Source: Geodermatophilus aquaeductus (GTDB lineage: Bacteria > Actinomycetota > Actinomycetes > Mycobacteriales > Geodermatophilaceae). From it: DNA of 64,000 nucleotides. Position numbers and translations under genes: made by a program. The first letter of the stretch is position 1, and each line of letters opens with the position of its first letter. Positions 34,506 to 43,831 of this stretch are shown here, in pieces. The notes under the pieces were generated by a model. The model saw only the letters and a list, made by a program, of their open reading frames with translations. It was not told the DNA's origin and did no database searches. The DNA lies in assembly GCF_900182545.1 (NCBI RefSeq), contig NZ_FXTJ01000003.1:186001-250000 (forward strand). Reading direction: 5' to 3'.

Positions 34506-35999
34506 GTGTCCACCGACCTCGGTTCAGCAACCGACCCCGATGTGGTCCTCGTCGGCGGGGGCATCATGAGCGCGACGCTGGCGTCGCTGCTGGGTGTCGT
34601 CGCTCCCGACTGGAGCATCACCGTCTTCGAGTCCGCGACCGAGGTCGCCGGCGAGAGCTCCGACGCCTGGAACAACGCCGGCACCGGCCACGCGGCGCTC
34701 TGCGAGCTCAACTACACGCCGTCCGGGCCCGACGGCCGGGTCGAGACCACCAAGGCCCGCACCATCAACGAGCAGTTCCAGGTCTCGCGGCAGTTCTGGT
34801 CGCACCTGGTGCGCACCGGGCTGACCGGCTCGCCGAAGGAGTTCATCTCCCCGGTGCCGCACGTCAGCTTCGTGACCGGCGAGGGCGGGCGCACGTACAT
34901 GCGCAACCGCCACGCGGCGCTGTCGGCCGAGCCGCTGTTCTCCGGGCTGGAGTACACCGACGACCCCGCCGAGCTGGCGCAGTGGACCCCGCTGGTCATG
35001 GACGGCCGCGACCCGGCGCAGGTCGTCGCCGCGACCCGCTCGGTCGCCGGGACCGACGTCAACTTCGGCGCCCTGACCCGGCTGCTGCTCGAGCAGGGCG
35101 AGGCCCGCGGGGTGCAGGTGCACACCGGCCAGCGGGTGACCGGCCTGGAGAAGCTCGACGACGGCCGTTGGAAGGCCACCGTCACCGACAGGCGGGACGG
35201 CGAGCAGCGCACGGTGCGCGCCCGCTTCGTCTTCGTCGGCGCCGGTGGCGGCGCGCTGCCGCTGCTGCAGAAGGCCGCGATCCCCGAGATCCGCGGGTTC
35301 GGCGGGTTCCCGGTCAGCGGGCTGTTCCTCCGCACCCGCTCCCCCGAGCTGGTCAGCCGGCACCAGGCCAAGGTCTACGGGCAGGCCGCCGTCGGCGCGC
35401 CGCCCATGTCGGTGCCACACCTGGACCTGCGCCTGGTCGACGGCGAGTACTCCCTGCTGTTCGGTCCCTACGCCGGCTTCTCGCCGAAGTTCCTCAAGGC
35501 CGGCTCGATGTTCGACCTGCCGCTGTCGGTCAAGCCCAACAACCTCGGCTCGATGCTGGGCGTGGCGCGCACCGAGATGGCGCTGACCAAGTACCTGGTC
35601 ACCGAGCTGCTGCAGAGCCGCAAGGCCCGGCACCGCACCCTCATCGAGTTCGTGCCGCTGGCCGAGCAGGGCGACTGGGAGATGATCACCGCCGGACAGC
35701 GGGTGCAGGTCATCAAGCAGGACCCGAAGAGCGGCAAGGGCGTGCTGCAGTTCGGCACCGAGCTCATCGTCGGCTCCGACCGCTCGATCGCCGGCCTGCT
35801 CGGCGCCTCGCCCGGCGCCTCGACGGCGGTCTCGGCGATGCTCACGCTGATCGAGAAGGCCTTCCCCGACCGCGTCGCCGCCCGCCGGTCGGCACTCGAG
35901 GAGGCCATCCCCTCCTACGGCCGCGACCTCTCCAGCGACCCGGCCCTGCTGGCCGCCGTCCGCGCGGAGACGATGCAGACCCTCGAGCTCAACGGCTGA
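34506..35999 (+). CDS. mqo: Malate:quinone oxidoreductase
   Basis: A 497-residue membrane-associated FAD enzyme that oxidises malate to oxaloacetate and passes electrons to quinone. The start [18 protein letters not shown] is the FAD fold, followed by the family hallmarks [37 protein letters not shown] and VSGLFLR. GTG 34506 follows AGGAAGG five bases upstream, although the frame is open far upstream. It is followed by a strong terminator and converges on the antiporter gene. Confidence 0.97.
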   Translation: MSTDLGSATDPDVVLVGGGIMSATLASLLGVVAPDWSITVFESATEVAGESSDAWNNAGTGHAALCELNYTPSGPDGRVETTKARTINEQFQVSRQFWSHLVRTGLTGSPKEFISPVPHVSFVTGEGGRTYMRNRHAALSAEPLFSGLEYTDDPAELAQWTPLVMDGRDPAQVVAATRSVAGTDVNFGALTRLLLEQGEARGVQVHTGQRVTGLEKLDDGRWKATVTDRRDGEQRTVRARFVFVGAGGGALPLLQKAAIPEIRGFGGFPVSGLFLRTRSPELVSRHQAKVYGQAAVGAPPMSVPHLDLRLVDGEYSLLFGPYAGFSPKFLKAGSMFDLPLSVKPNNLGSMLGVARTEMALTKYLVTELLQSRKARHRTLIEFVPLAEQGDWEMITAGQRVQVIKQDPKSGKGVLQFGTELIVGSDRSIAGLLGASPGASTAVSAMLTLIEKAFPDRVAARRSALEEAIPSYGRDLSSDPALLAAVRAETMQTLELNG

Positions 36000-36014
36000 C
36001 TCCTCCGGCACCAC

Positions 36015-36051
36015 CGAGAGGCCCCCTCCGCTCCGGCGAGGGGGCCTCTCG
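36015..36051 (+). terminator. Terminator hairpin after mqo
   Basis: Perfect 14-bp stem (CGAGAGGCCCCCTC paired with GAGGGGGCCTCTCG) with a 9-base loop, starting 15 bases after the mqo stop. No long T run follows, as is usual in high-GC actinobacteria. Confidence 0.8.
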
Positions 36052-36068
36052 CGTCGGAGGCCCGCGCA

Positions 36069-36122
36069 ACTGCGGGGAAGTCGTCGCCTGCGGCGCCTCC
36101 CGGACGACGACTTCCCCGCAGT
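36069..36122. repeat. 18-bp perfect inverted repeat between convergent genes
   Basis: ACTGCGGGGAAGTCGTCG at 36069-36086 and its complement at 36105-36122, with an 18-base spacer. It lies between mqo and the antiporter, which point toward each other. It may terminate the antiporter transcript, or be a relative of the dispersed hairpin elements. Confidence 0.75.
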
Positions 36123-36136
36123 CGTCGTCGAGCGGG

Positions 36137-37648
36137 TCAGTCGGACTCGGTGGCCGCGCCCTCCTCGCCGCGCCAGCTGGCCAGCCGGCCGGCGCGGCTG
36201 ACCGCCCGCAGCCGCCGCTCGGCCTCCCGGCGCGACCGGCGGGCCGAGACCAGCAGCGCCTGGTCCCCGCGCATCAGCCGGGTGGTCTCGTCGGGCACGA
36301 ACGAGCGCCCGTCGCGGACGATGAGCACCACCGCGGCGTCCTCGGGCAGCCGCAGCTCGGGCAGGTAGACGCCGTGCAGCCGGGAGCCCTCGGGCACCCG
36401 CATCTGCATGAGCTCGGCGTCGAGCTCCTCCAGCGGCGCGGACTCCACCTCGATCTCCCGCGGGGTCAGCGGCGCGGCGATGCCCAGACGGCGGGCCATC
36501 CACGGCAGCGACGAGCCCTGCACGAGGGTGAAGACGACGACCAGCACGAAGACCGTGTCGAACACCAGCGGGGCGTCGGGCACCCCGGCGGTGAGCGGGA
36601 TGGTGGCCAGCACGATCGGCACCGCGCCCCGCAGCCCCGCCCACGAGACGAACGCCTGCTGCGGCCACGGCATCCGGAACCAGGCCAGGCTGGCCACCAC
36701 CGACAGCGGCCGCGCCACCAGCAGCAGCGCCAGGCCGATCAGCAACGCCGGGCCGATCGCGGTGGGCAGCCGGCCCGGCGAGACGAGCAGGCCCAGGAGC
36801 ACGAACAACCCGATCTGGGCGAGGGAGGCCATGCCCTCGGCGAAGCCGATCGTCACCGCCCGGTGCGGCAGCGAGGCGTTGCCCAACACCAGCCCGCACA
36901 GGTAGACCGCGACGAAGCCCGACGTGTGCGCCAGCGACGCCGAGGCGTACGCGAGCACGCACAGCGCCAGCGTGGCCAGCGGGTAGAAGCCCGACAGCGG
37001 CAGCGCCGAGCGGCGCAGCAGCCAGGCGCCGCCCGCGCCGAGCGCCAGCCCGATCACCGCGCCGCCGGCGAGCTCGGCCACGACGACGACCGCGGTGACC
37101 CACCACGCCTCCGACTCCCCGCCGGTGAGGGTCTCCGACAGGGCGGCCACCAGCAGGATGACCGGCGCGTCGTTGAGGCCGCTCTCCACCTCCAGCGCGG
37201 CGACCATCCGGCGCGGCAGCGGCAGCCGGCGCAGCGTGGCGAACACCGCGGCGGCGTCGGTGGAGCTGACGACGGCGCCCAGCAGCAGCGCGAAGGGCCA
37301 CGTCAGGCCCAGCAGCCAGACGCCGACCGCCGCCGTCGTCGTCACGCTGACCACGACGCCGACCGTCGACAACGACAGCGCCGGGCCCACCGCGCGGCGG
37401 ACGTCGGCCCACCGCGTCGTCAGCCCGCCCTCGGCGAGGATGACGACGAGGGCGGCGATCCCCAGGGTCTGGGTGAGCGCGACGTCCTCGAACTCGACGC
37501 CCAGGCCGCTCTCCCCCAGCGCCACTCCGAGGGCGAGGTAGAGCAGCAGGCTGGGCAGGCCCAGGCGGTCGGCGAGCCGCAGCGCCAGGGCGGCGACGAG
37601 CACGACCAGCGCCCCGACGGCGAGTCCCACGGTGACCGTGGTGTTCAC
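36137..37648 (-). CDS. Cation/proton antiporter (CPA1, NhaP2-like) with TrkA-C domain
   Basis: A 503-residue protein. Twelve to thirteen transmembrane helices fill residues 1-400. Helix motifs VVSSTDAAAVFATLRR and ALEVESGLNDAPVILLVAAL carry the acidic ion-binding residues of CPA1 antiporters. The C-terminal about 90 residues form a TrkA-C-type regulatory domain (EGSRLHGVYLPELRLPEDAAVVLIVRDGRSFVPDETTRLMRGDQALLV). It likely exchanges K+ or Na+ for protons at the cell membrane. GTG 37648 is the only good start before helix 1. Confidence 0.9.
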   Translation of the reverse strand: MNTTVTVGLAVGALVVLVAALALRLADRLGLPSLLLYLALGVALGESGLGVEFEDVALTQTLGIAALVVILAEGGLTTRWADVRRAVGPALSLSTVGVVVSVTTTAAVGVWLLGLTWPFALLLGAVVSSTDAAAVFATLRRLPLPRRMVAALEVESGLNDAPVILLVAALSETLTGGESEAWWVTAVVVVAELAGGAVIGLALGAGGAWLLRRSALPLSGFYPLATLALCVLAYASASLAHTSGFVAVYLCGLVLGNASLPHRAVTIGFAEGMASLAQIGLFVLLGLLVSPGRLPTAIGPALLIGLALLLVARPLSVVASLAWFRMPWPQQAFVSWAGLRGAVPIVLATIPLTAGVPDAPLVFDTVFVLVVVFTLVQGSSLPWMARRLGIAAPLTPREIEVESAPLEELDAELMQMRVPEGSRLHGVYLPELRLPEDAAVVLIVRDGRSFVPDETTRLMRGDQALLVSARRSRREAERRLRAVSRAGRLASWRGEEGAATESD

Positions 37649-37732
37649 CGCCGCCGCCCCATGGTGATCAGTCTCCCGTACGCCCGTGTCGGGCCCGTTG
37701 CGCCTGCACGCGAAGGCGGTCGACGGCTCGGG

Positions 37733-37738
37733 GACAAT
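37733..37738 (+). promoter_or_regulatory. ileS: Candidate -10 of a leaderless ileS transcript
   Basis: GACAAT ends 6 bases before GTG 37745. The only purine-rich stretch (GGAGGC) abuts the start codon directly, too close for a Shine-Dalgarno. Confidence 0.45.
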
Positions 37739-37744
37739 GGAGGC

Positions 37745-40700
37745 GTGAGCTCTCCGTTCCGTGCGCTGCCGCCCCAGGTCGACCTGCCCGCGCTCGAACA
37801 GGACGTGCTGCGGCGCTGGGAGGACGCCGACGTCTTCGCGCGGTCGCTGGAGGCCTCGCAGGGCCGGCCGCAGTGGGTCTTCTACGAGGGCCCGCCCACC
37901 GCCAACGGCCGCCCGGGCACCCACCACATCGAGGCGCGCGCCTTCAAGGACGTCTTCCCCCGCTTCAAGACCATGCAGGGCTGGCACGTGCCCCGCCGCG
38001 CCGGCTGGGACTGCCACGGCCTGCCGGTCGAGATCGCCGTCGAGCAGGAGCTCGGCTTCGCCGGCAAGCCCGACATCGAGCGCTACGGCATCGCCGAGTT
38101 CAACGCCCGCTGCCGCGAGTCGGTCATGCGGCACGTCGACGCGTTCAGCGACCTCACCCGCCGCATGGGCTACTGGGTCGACATGTCCACCGCCTACTGG
38201 ACGATGGACCCCTCCTACGTCGAGAGCGTGTGGTGGTCGCTCAAGCAGGTCTTCGACAAGGGCCTGCTCGTCGAGGACCACCGCGTGGCCCCCTACTGCC
38301 CGCGCTGCGGCACCGGCCTGTCCGACCACGAGGTCGCCCAGGGCTACGAGTCGATCACCGACCCCTCCGTCTACGTCCGGCTGCCCGTCACCGACGGCGA
38401 GTGGGCCGGGAAGGCCGACCTGCTGGTCTGGACGACGACGCCGTGGACGCTGCCGTCCAACACCGCCGTCGCCGTCAACCCCGACGTGACCTACGTCGTC
38501 GCGCGATCCACCAAGGACCCCGCCCACCCGGCCACCCTCGTCGTCGCCGAGCCCCTGCTCGGTGCGGTCTTCGGCGACCTCGACGACGTCGAGGTGCTGG
38601 CCCGCACCACCGGCCGCGACTGGGAGCGCACGCACTACCGCCGCCCGTTCGAGCTGGTCGACTTCCCCGAGGGGGAGGACACCCACTACGTCGTCCTGGC
38701 CGACTACGTCACCACCGACGACGGCACCGGGCTGGTGCACCAGTCCCCCGCCTTCGGCGCCGACGACCTCGCCGTCTGCCGCGCCTACGGCCTGCCCGTC
38801 GTCAACCCGATCGACGCCTCCGGGCACTTCCTGCCCGAGGTCCCGCTGGTCGGCGGGCGGTTCTTCAAGGCCGCCGACGACGAGCTCGTCGTCGACCTGC
38901 AGGCGCGCGGGGTGCTGTGGCGCGAGCAGCGCTACGAGCACAGCTATCCGCACTGCTGGCGCTGCCACACGCCGCTCATGTACTACGCGCAGCCGTCCTG
39001 GTACATCCGCACCAGCGCGGTCAAGGACCAGCTGCTCGCCGAGAACGAGAAGACCCGCTGGCACCCCGAGACCATCCAGTGGGGCCGCTACGGCGACTGG
39101 CTGAACAACAACGTCGACTGGGCGCTGTCGCGGGACCGGTACTGGGGCACGCCGCTGCCGATCTGGCGCAACGACGCCGACCCCTCGCGCATGGTGGTCG
39201 TCGGGTCGCTGGCCGAGCTGTCGGAGCTGACCGGGGAGGACCACACCGGCCTCGACCCGCACCGGCCGTTCATCGACGAGGTGACCTTCACCCGCCCCGG
39301 CGAGGAGGGCACCTACCGGCGGGTGCCGCAGGTGATCGACGCCTGGTACGACTCCGGCTCGATGCCCTTCGCCCAGTGGGGCGCCCCCCACCGGAACAGG
39401 GAGCAGTTCGAGGCCGCCTACCCGGCGCAGTTCATCTGCGAGGCCATCGACCAGACCCGCGGCTGGTTCTACTCGCTCATGGCCGTGGGCACGGTCGTGT
39501 TCGGGCGGAACGCCTACGAGGACGTGCTCTGCCTCGGCCACATCCTCGCCGAGGACGGCCGCAAGATGAGCAAGCACCTCGGCAACATCCTCGAGCCGAT
39601 CCCGCTGATGGACCGGCACGGCGCCGACGCCGTCCGCTGGTTCATGCTCGCCGGCGGTTCGCCGTGGTCGGCGCGCCGGGTGGGCCACGAGACGCTGTCC
39701 GAGGTGGTCCGCAAGGTCCTGCTGACCTACTGGAACACCGCCAGCTTCCTCACGCTCTACGCCGAGACCAACGGCTGGGGTGGGCCGGGTGGCGACGGAG
39801 CGTCCCCCGTCCCGCCGCGCGCGGAGCGGCCGCTGCTGGACCGCTGGGCGCTCGCGCAGCTGGCCGCGGTCACCGAGGGCGTCACCGACGCGCTCGAGGC
39901 GTTCGACACCCAGGGCGCCGGCCGGCTGCTCGCGCAGTTCGTCGACGACCTGTCCAACTGGTACGTGCGCCGCTCCCGCCGTCGCTTCTGGGACGGCGAC
40001 CCCTCGGCGCTGGGCACGCTGCACGAGGTGCTCGACGGCCTGACCCGGCTCATGGCGCCGTTCACGCCGTTCGTCACCGAGGAGGTGTGGACCCGCGTCG
40101 TCCGGCCCGGCCTCGGCGAGGACGCCCCCGACTCGGTGCACCTGGCCTCCTGGCCGGCCGTCGACGCCGACGCCCGCGACCCGCAGCTGGTGGCCCAGGT
40201 CGACCTGGTGCGCCGGCTGGTGGAGCTGGGCCGCGCGGCCCGCACGTCGGCGAAGGTGCGCACCCGGCAGCCGCTGGCGCGGGCGCTGGTCGCCGCGCCG
40301 GGCTGGGCCTCGATGGGCCGCGACCTGGTGGCCGAGGTCGCCGACGAGCTCAACGTGGCCGAGCTGGCCGAGCTCGCGGCGGTGGGCGGCGACCTGGTCG
40401 ACGTCAGCGTCAAGGTCGACTTCCGCGCCGTCGGGCGCCGGCTGGGCAAGCAGGTCCAGGCGGTGGCCAAGGCCGTCGCCGCGGCCGACCCGGCCGCGCT
40501 GGTGGCCGCCTACCGGGCGGGCACCGCGTCGGTCGACGTCGACGGGCAGGCCGTGCCGCTCGAGGACGGCGACCTGGTGGTCACCGAGACGCCGCGCGAG
40601 GGCTGGACGGTGGCCAGCGCCGGCGGGCTGACCGTCGCGCTGGACCTCACGCTGACGCCGGAGCTGGAGCGCGCGGGTCTCGTCCGCGAGGCGGTGCGCC

Positions 40701-40915
40701 TGGTCCAGGAGGCCCGCAAGAACGCGGGCCTGGCGGTCAGCGACCGGATCCAGCTCTGGTGGACCGCCGAGGGCACCATGGCCGAGGCGCTCACCGGGGC
40801 CGGCGAGCAGGTGGCCGGCGAGGTGCTGGCGACCGCCGTGCACGCCGGCCGCGCGGGCGAGGGCCCCGGCGTCGAGGGGCCGGCCGGCTCGCGTTTCTGG
40901 CTCGCCCGCGCCTGA
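37745..40915 (+). CDS. ileS: Isoleucyl-tRNA synthetase, type 2 (eukaryote-like)
   Basis: A 1056-residue class I synthetase that charges tRNA-Ile and edits valine. The HIGH region reads NGRPGTHHIEAR and the second signature is KMSKHLGN, both typical of the larger eukaryote-like IleRS2 type rather than the E. coli type. The editing domain (about 190-400) has LVWTTTPWTLPSNTAVAVNP. The C-terminal anticodon domain has ARTSAKVRTRQPLARALV. The frame is open upstream, but GTG 37745 gives the conserved N-terminus. IleRS2 enzymes are generally insensitive to mupirocin. Confidence 0.96.
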   Translation: MSSPFRALPPQVDLPALEQDVLRRWEDADVFARSLEASQGRPQWVFYEGPPTANGRPGTHHIEARAFKDVFPRFKTMQGWHVPRRAGWDCHGLPVEIAVEQELGFAGKPDIERYGIAEFNARCRESVMRHVDAFSDLTRRMGYWVDMSTAYWTMDPSYVESVWWSLKQVFDKGLLVEDHRVAPYCPRCGTGLSDHEVAQGYESITDPSVYVRLPVTDGEWAGKADLLVWTTTPWTLPSNTAVAVNPDVTYVVARSTKDPAHPATLVVAEPLLGAVFGDLDDVEVLARTTGRDWERTHYRRPFELVDFPEGEDTHYVVLADYVTTDDGTGLVHQSPAFGADDLAVCRAYGLPVVNPIDASGHFLPEVPLVGGRFFKAADDELVVDLQARGVLWREQRYEHSYPHCWRCHTPLMYYAQPSWYIRTSAVKDQLLAENEKTRWHPETIQWGRYGDWLNNNVDWALSRDRYWGTPLPIWRNDADPSRMVVVGSLAELSELTGEDHTGLDPHRPFIDEVTFTRPGEEGTYRRVPQVIDAWYDSGSMPFAQWGAPHRNREQFEAAYPAQFICEAIDQTRGWFYSLMAVGTVVFGRNAYEDVLCLGHILAEDGRKMSKHLGNILEPIPLMDRHGADAVRWFMLAGGSPWSARRVGHETLSEVVRKVLLTYWNTASFLTLYAETNGWGGPGGDGASPVPPRAERPLLDRWALAQLAAVTEGVTDALEAFDTQGAGRLLAQFVDDLSNWYVRRSRRRFWDGDPSALGTLHEVLDGLTRLMAPFTPFVTEEVWTRVVRPGLGEDAPDSVHLASWPAVDADARDPQLVAQVDLVRRLVELGRAARTSAKVRTRQPLARALVAAPGWASMGRDLVAEVADELNVAELAELAAVGGDLVDVSVKVDFRAVGRRLGKQVQAVAKAVAAADPAALVAAYRAGTASVDVDGQAVPLEDGDLVVTETPREGWTVASAGGLTVALDLTLTPELERAGLVREAVRLVQEARKNAGLAVSDRIQLWWTAEGTMAEALTGAGEQVAGEVLATAVHAGRAGEGPGVEGPAGSRFWLARA

Positions 40916-40946
40916 GCCGGTCTCCCCGCGGGGAGGCCGGCTCAGG
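40911..40946. terminator. Bidirectional terminator shared by ileS and the next gene
   Basis: A 17-bp stem (CCTGAGCCGG...CCGGCTCAGG, one G-T pair) with a two-base loop. The stop codons of both convergent genes lie inside the two arms (40913-40915 and 40942-40944). Confidence 0.75.
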
Positions 40947-41667
40947 TCCGGCGGGCCCTGCGGGCGCGTTCGGCGTCGGCGAGGAACCGGTCGGGGCCGC
41001 AGCGTCCGCACGGGGTGAACCCGTCGGTGCGCGCCTCCTTCACCGGTAGCGGGATCGTCTCGCGGCCGGCCAGCCAGGGGCAGTCGGCCAGGTGGTAGCG
41101 GGGGTGCTCGTCGACCACGAGCACCTCGTCGGTCAGGTCCATCACCTTGAGCAGGTCGGTGACCTCGACGTCCTCCTCCGGCGGGTCGGCCTGGTCCGCG
41201 GCCGCGGCCGCCGGGCTGCCGTTCCCGCTCGCGGCCGTCGTCGGCCGGGCGGCGGCGACCGGCGGCTGCGCGGGCGCCTGGCTCTCTCGGCGCTCCGGGC
41301 GCTCCGGCGCCGCTGCGGGCTCCCCGGCGTCCGCGGGAGCCTCGTGGCGCCCGTGCCGGCCGGTGGGCTCCTCGCCGGTCGCGGGCCCGCCGGCGGCCGG
41401 CGTCGGCGGGGCGACCTCCGCGGCGCCCGCAGTCGTCGACGCGGCCGTCGTCCGGCCGGCGGAGCGGGCCGGCTGCGGCTCGCCCTCCGGGCGGCGGGCC
41501 GGGACGCGGGTGCCCGCCGGTGCCCGCAGCCGGGCGACCACCAGCAGGACCGCGGCCAGGGCGCAGGCGGCGACGCAGGCCCAGTACCAGGCGGTGACGG
41601 CGGTCAGGACGCCGGCGACGAACAACCCGAGGCCGGCGAGCACGAGGAGACCGGCGGCGACGACCAC
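40942..41667 (-). CDS. Membrane protein with C-terminal Cys/His motif
   Basis: A 241-residue protein. Two hydrophobic helices at about residues 2-20 and 24-45 are followed by a long Ala/Pro/Glu-rich spacer (about 50-165). A conserved-looking end domain (about 170-241) has DLTDEVLVVDEHPRYHLADCPWLAG and EARTDGFTPCGRCGPD. The CPW...PCGRC pattern suggests a small metal-binding domain facing the cytoplasm. GTG 41667 follows TACAGT by 7 bases. No function is known. It sits between wag31 and ileS. Confidence 0.75.
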   Translation of the reverse strand: MVVAAGLLVLAGLGLFVAGVLTAVTAWYWACVAACALAAVLLVVARLRAPAGTRVPARRPEGEPQPARSAGRTTAASTTAGAAEVAPPTPAAGGPATGEEPTGRHGRHEAPADAGEPAAAPERPERRESQAPAQPPVAAARPTTAASGNGSPAAAAADQADPPEEDVEVTDLLKVMDLTDEVLVVDEHPRYHLADCPWLAGRETIPLPVKEARTDGFTPCGRCGPDRFLADAERARRARRT

Positions 41668-41674
41668 GGGCGCG

Positions 41675-41680
41675 ACTGTA
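41675..41680 (-). promoter_or_regulatory. -10 element of a leaderless transcript
   Basis: TACAGT (minus strand) lies 7 bases before the GTG at 41667. Confidence 0.5.
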
Positions 41681-41723
41681 GCGGCGGATCCGCTGGGGCT
41701 CCCGGCCGTCCGGTCCCGGAACG

Positions 41724-41762
41724 CGACAGGGCCCCCGGACGAGGTGTCCGGGGGCCCTGTCG
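41724..41762 (-). terminator. Strong terminator after wag31
   Basis: A perfect 17-bp stem (CGACAGGGCCCCCGGAC and its complement) with the loop GAGGT, starting 7 bases after the wag31 stop. It ends the long division/cell-wall transcript. Confidence 0.85.
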
Positions 41763-41769
41763 GGGAACG

Positions 41770-42489
41770 TCAGGCGGTGGCGTGCTGCGTCTGCCGGGTG
41801 GCCGACGACGGCTCGGCCGAGCCGCGGGCGTCGAGGTCGCGCAGGTGCGACTCGAGGTAGGACCGGAAGCGGGTCCGGTACTCGCGCTCGAAGGTCCGCA
41901 GCTCCTCGATCTTCCGCTCGAGGTTGGCCCGCTTCTCCTCGAGGCCGCCCATGACCTCGGCGTGCCGGCGCTCGGCGTCCTGGTCGAGGGCCGCGGCCTT
42001 GGCGCGGGCCTCGCGCTCCATCGTGTCGGCGCGGGTGCGCGCGTCGTTGAGCATCGAGTCGGCCCGGGTGCGGGCCTCGTTGACCATCTGCTCGCTCTTG
42101 GCGCGGGCCTCGGCGACCATCCGGTCGCTGTTGGTCTTCGCCGTGCTGACCATCTGGTCGGCCTGGGACTTGGCCTCGTTGACGTAGCGGTCGGCGGTCT
42201 CCGACGCCAGCGCCAGCATCCGGGAGGCGCGCGCGGTGTCGTCCTCGCGGGCGACCGGCTGCGGCGGGGCGGGAGCCGGGGCCGGCGTCGGCTCGGGAGC
42301 GACCGGCTGGGCGGCGACACGGCCGGTGCTCGAGCCCGCGCGCAGCTCGTTGTTCTCCTCGATCAGCCGGGCGAGCTCGGCCTCCACCACGTCGAGGAAC
42401 GCGTCGACCTCGTCCTCGTCGTAGCCACGCTTACCGATCGGCGGCTTCTTGAAGACGACGTTGTGCACGTCGGCTGGCGTGAGTGGCAA
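41770..42489 (-). CDS. wag31: DivIVA/Wag31 polar growth protein
   Basis: A 239-residue coiled-coil protein that marks negatively curved poles and recruits the cell-wall synthesis machinery. The N-terminal membrane-targeting domain reads [37 protein letters not shown]. After a Pro/Ala linker (about 60-85), a long coiled coil (about 90-220) with repeats like [10 protein letters not shown] follows. A GTG at 42498 is in frame, but TTG 42489 gives the conserved [10 protein letters not shown] start and has a near-perfect GAGGTGA six bases upstream. It is the last gene of the cluster. Confidence 0.94.
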   Translation of the reverse strand: MPLTPADVHNVVFKKPPIGKRGYDEDEVDAFLDVVEAELARLIEENNELRAGSSTGRVAAQPVAPEPTPAPAPAPPQPVAREDDTARASRMLALASETADRYVNEAKSQADQMVSTAKTNSDRMVAEARAKSEQMVNEARTRADSMLNDARTRADTMEREARAKAAALDQDAERRHAEVMGGLEEKRANLERKIEELRTFEREYRTRFRSYLESHLRDLDARGSAEPSSATRQTQHATA

Positions 42490-42559
42490 GGGGCTCACCT
42501 CGGGTCGGACGGCGGGTACGGGGTCTGTCGGGTCGCGCGCCGGTGCGCGCGCACGGCGG

Positions 42560-42856
42560 TCACGCGGTGAGGGCGAGACCGGACGTGATGCTCCGCAGGA
42601 TGTAGACGGCGATCAGGAGCACCATAAACGCGAGGTCCAGACGGATGGACCCCAGGTTCAGGGGCGGGATCACCTTCCGGATCGCCTTGAGCGGCGGATC
42701 GGTGGTCGCGTACACGACCTCCAGGCCCGCGGCGACGAAGCCGGACGGGCGCCAACTGCGCGCCAGCACCATCACCCAGTCCACGACGAATCGCGCGAAC
42801 AGGAGGATGAGGAAGACGAGCAGGACCGATGACACGACCTGCCAGAAGATGCCCAC
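42560..42856 (-). CDS. YggT family membrane protein
   Basis: A 98-residue protein with two hydrophobic hairpins: residues about 5-30 ([24 protein letters not shown]) and 70-95 ([18 protein letters not shown]). [22 protein letters not shown] is the family signature. YggT proteins sit between sepF and divIVA in many Gram-positives and are linked to division or osmotic stress, with no defined biochemistry. The start is GTG 42856. Confidence 0.9.
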   Translation of the reverse strand: MGIFWQVVSSVLLVFLILLFARFVVDWVMVLARSWRPSGFVAAGLEVVYATTDPPLKAIRKVIPPLNLGSIRLDLAFMVLLIAVYILRSITSGLALTA

Positions 42857-42925
42857 TGTCCTCGCTCGTCCCGGGGCACCAGCGGTGCCGTTGTGTCTGC
42901 GCTCCCAGCGCCCCGGCCGACGGCG

Positions 42926-43831
42926 TCAGGACTCCTCGAAGAACCCGCCCTCGCGGATCTTGGCCTTGTCCTCGGCCGTCACGTCGACGTCCCGCGGGCT
43001 GAGCAGGAACACCTTGGCCGTGACGGGCTCGATGCTACCGCGCAGCCCGAAGACGAGTCCCGCTGCGAAGTCCACCAGCCGCCGCGCGTCGGCGTGGTCG
43101 AGCTCGGTGAGGTTCATGATGACCGGGCTGCCCTCGCGGAACGCCTCGCCGATGGCGCGCGCCTCGTTGTAGGTCTTGGGGTGCAGCGTGGTGATCCGGT
43201 AGGGCTGCACCACGGGGGCGGGCGCCGGCTCGGGCGCCGCGGCCACCTGCTCGCGCGCGGCCAGGCCGGCCGCGGTGGCACCCGCCCCGCCGCCGACCGC
43301 GCCGATGCGCGAGGGGCCCGAGGCGGCGGGGGCCGCGCCGGTCACCGGCTGCGCCAGGCCGATGCGGGGCGCGCCCGCGCGGCGCAGGACGGCGGGCTCG
43401 GAGCCGGCCGACGCGGGGGTGCGGACGGCGGGACGGCCCTCGTCGGCGCGGTCGCCGTCGTAGCGGTCGGCGTCGTAGCGGTCGCCGTCGTGCCGGTCGG
43501 CCTCCCGGCGGCGCCCCTCGTCGGCGCGCTCGCCGGGGTAGGAGTCGCCCAGGCGGTCGTAGCGGCGCTCGTCGAAGCGGCCGGCGTCGTAGCGGCCCTC
43601 GTCGTAGCGGGCGGGGTCGTAGCGGCCCTCGTCCAGGCGGGGGTCCAGTCGCCCGGAGTCCAGGCGGCCGGAGTCGAACCGCCCGTCGTCGTAGCGGCCC
43701 TCGTCGTACCTGCCGTCGTCGTACCGGTCGTGGTGGTCGGACTGGCGCGCGTCGTAGCGCCCGTAGGCGCGGGCGTCGTCGTCCTCGACGAGTCCGAGGT
43801 AGATGCCCATCTTCCGCATGGCACCGGCCAT
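42926..43831 (-). CDS. sepF: SepF with an expanded Arg-Tyr-Asp repeat region
   Basis: A 301-residue cell-division protein that tethers FtsZ to the membrane and remodels Z filaments. The N-terminal amphipathic helix is [19 protein letters not shown]. The C-terminal SepF core (about 205-301) reads [55 protein letters not shown]. Between them is a linker of about 185 residues; residues 23-130 are repeats of GR(Y/F/L)D type. Most SepF proteins are 150-220 residues. ATG 43831 follows GGAGGAGGT and overlaps the yggS-type stop by one base. Confidence 0.94.
   Translation of the reverse strand: MAGAMRKMGIYLGLVEDDDARAYGRYDARQSDHHDRYDDGRYDEGRYDDGRFDSGRLDSGRLDPRLDEGRYDPARYDEGRYDAGRFDERRYDRLGDSYPGERADEGRRREADRHDGDRYDADRYDGDRADEGRPAVRTPASAGSEPAVLRRAGAPRIGLAQPVTGAAPAASGPSRIGAVGGGAGATAAGLAAREQVAAAPEPAPAPVVQPYRITTLHPKTYNEARAIGEAFREGSPVIMNLTELDHADARRLVDFAAGLVFGLRGSIEPVTAKVFLLSPRDVDVTAEDKAKIREGGFFEES

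Noticed and set aside
37649-37744. T-box riboswitch upstream of ileS
   Set aside because: Only 96 bases lie between the divergent antiporter start and ileS, and no T-box sequence (AGGGTGGNACCGCG-like) or specifier stem is visible.
34409-37744. A very long plus-strand frame upstream of and in frame with ileS
   Set aside because: The part before 37745 is an overlap artefact over mqo and the antiporter and shows no domain; ileS itself starts with a conserved N-terminus.
43440-43770. Regular repeats resembling a short CRISPR-like array
   Set aside because: They are codon repeats inside sepF with no spacers and keep the reading frame.
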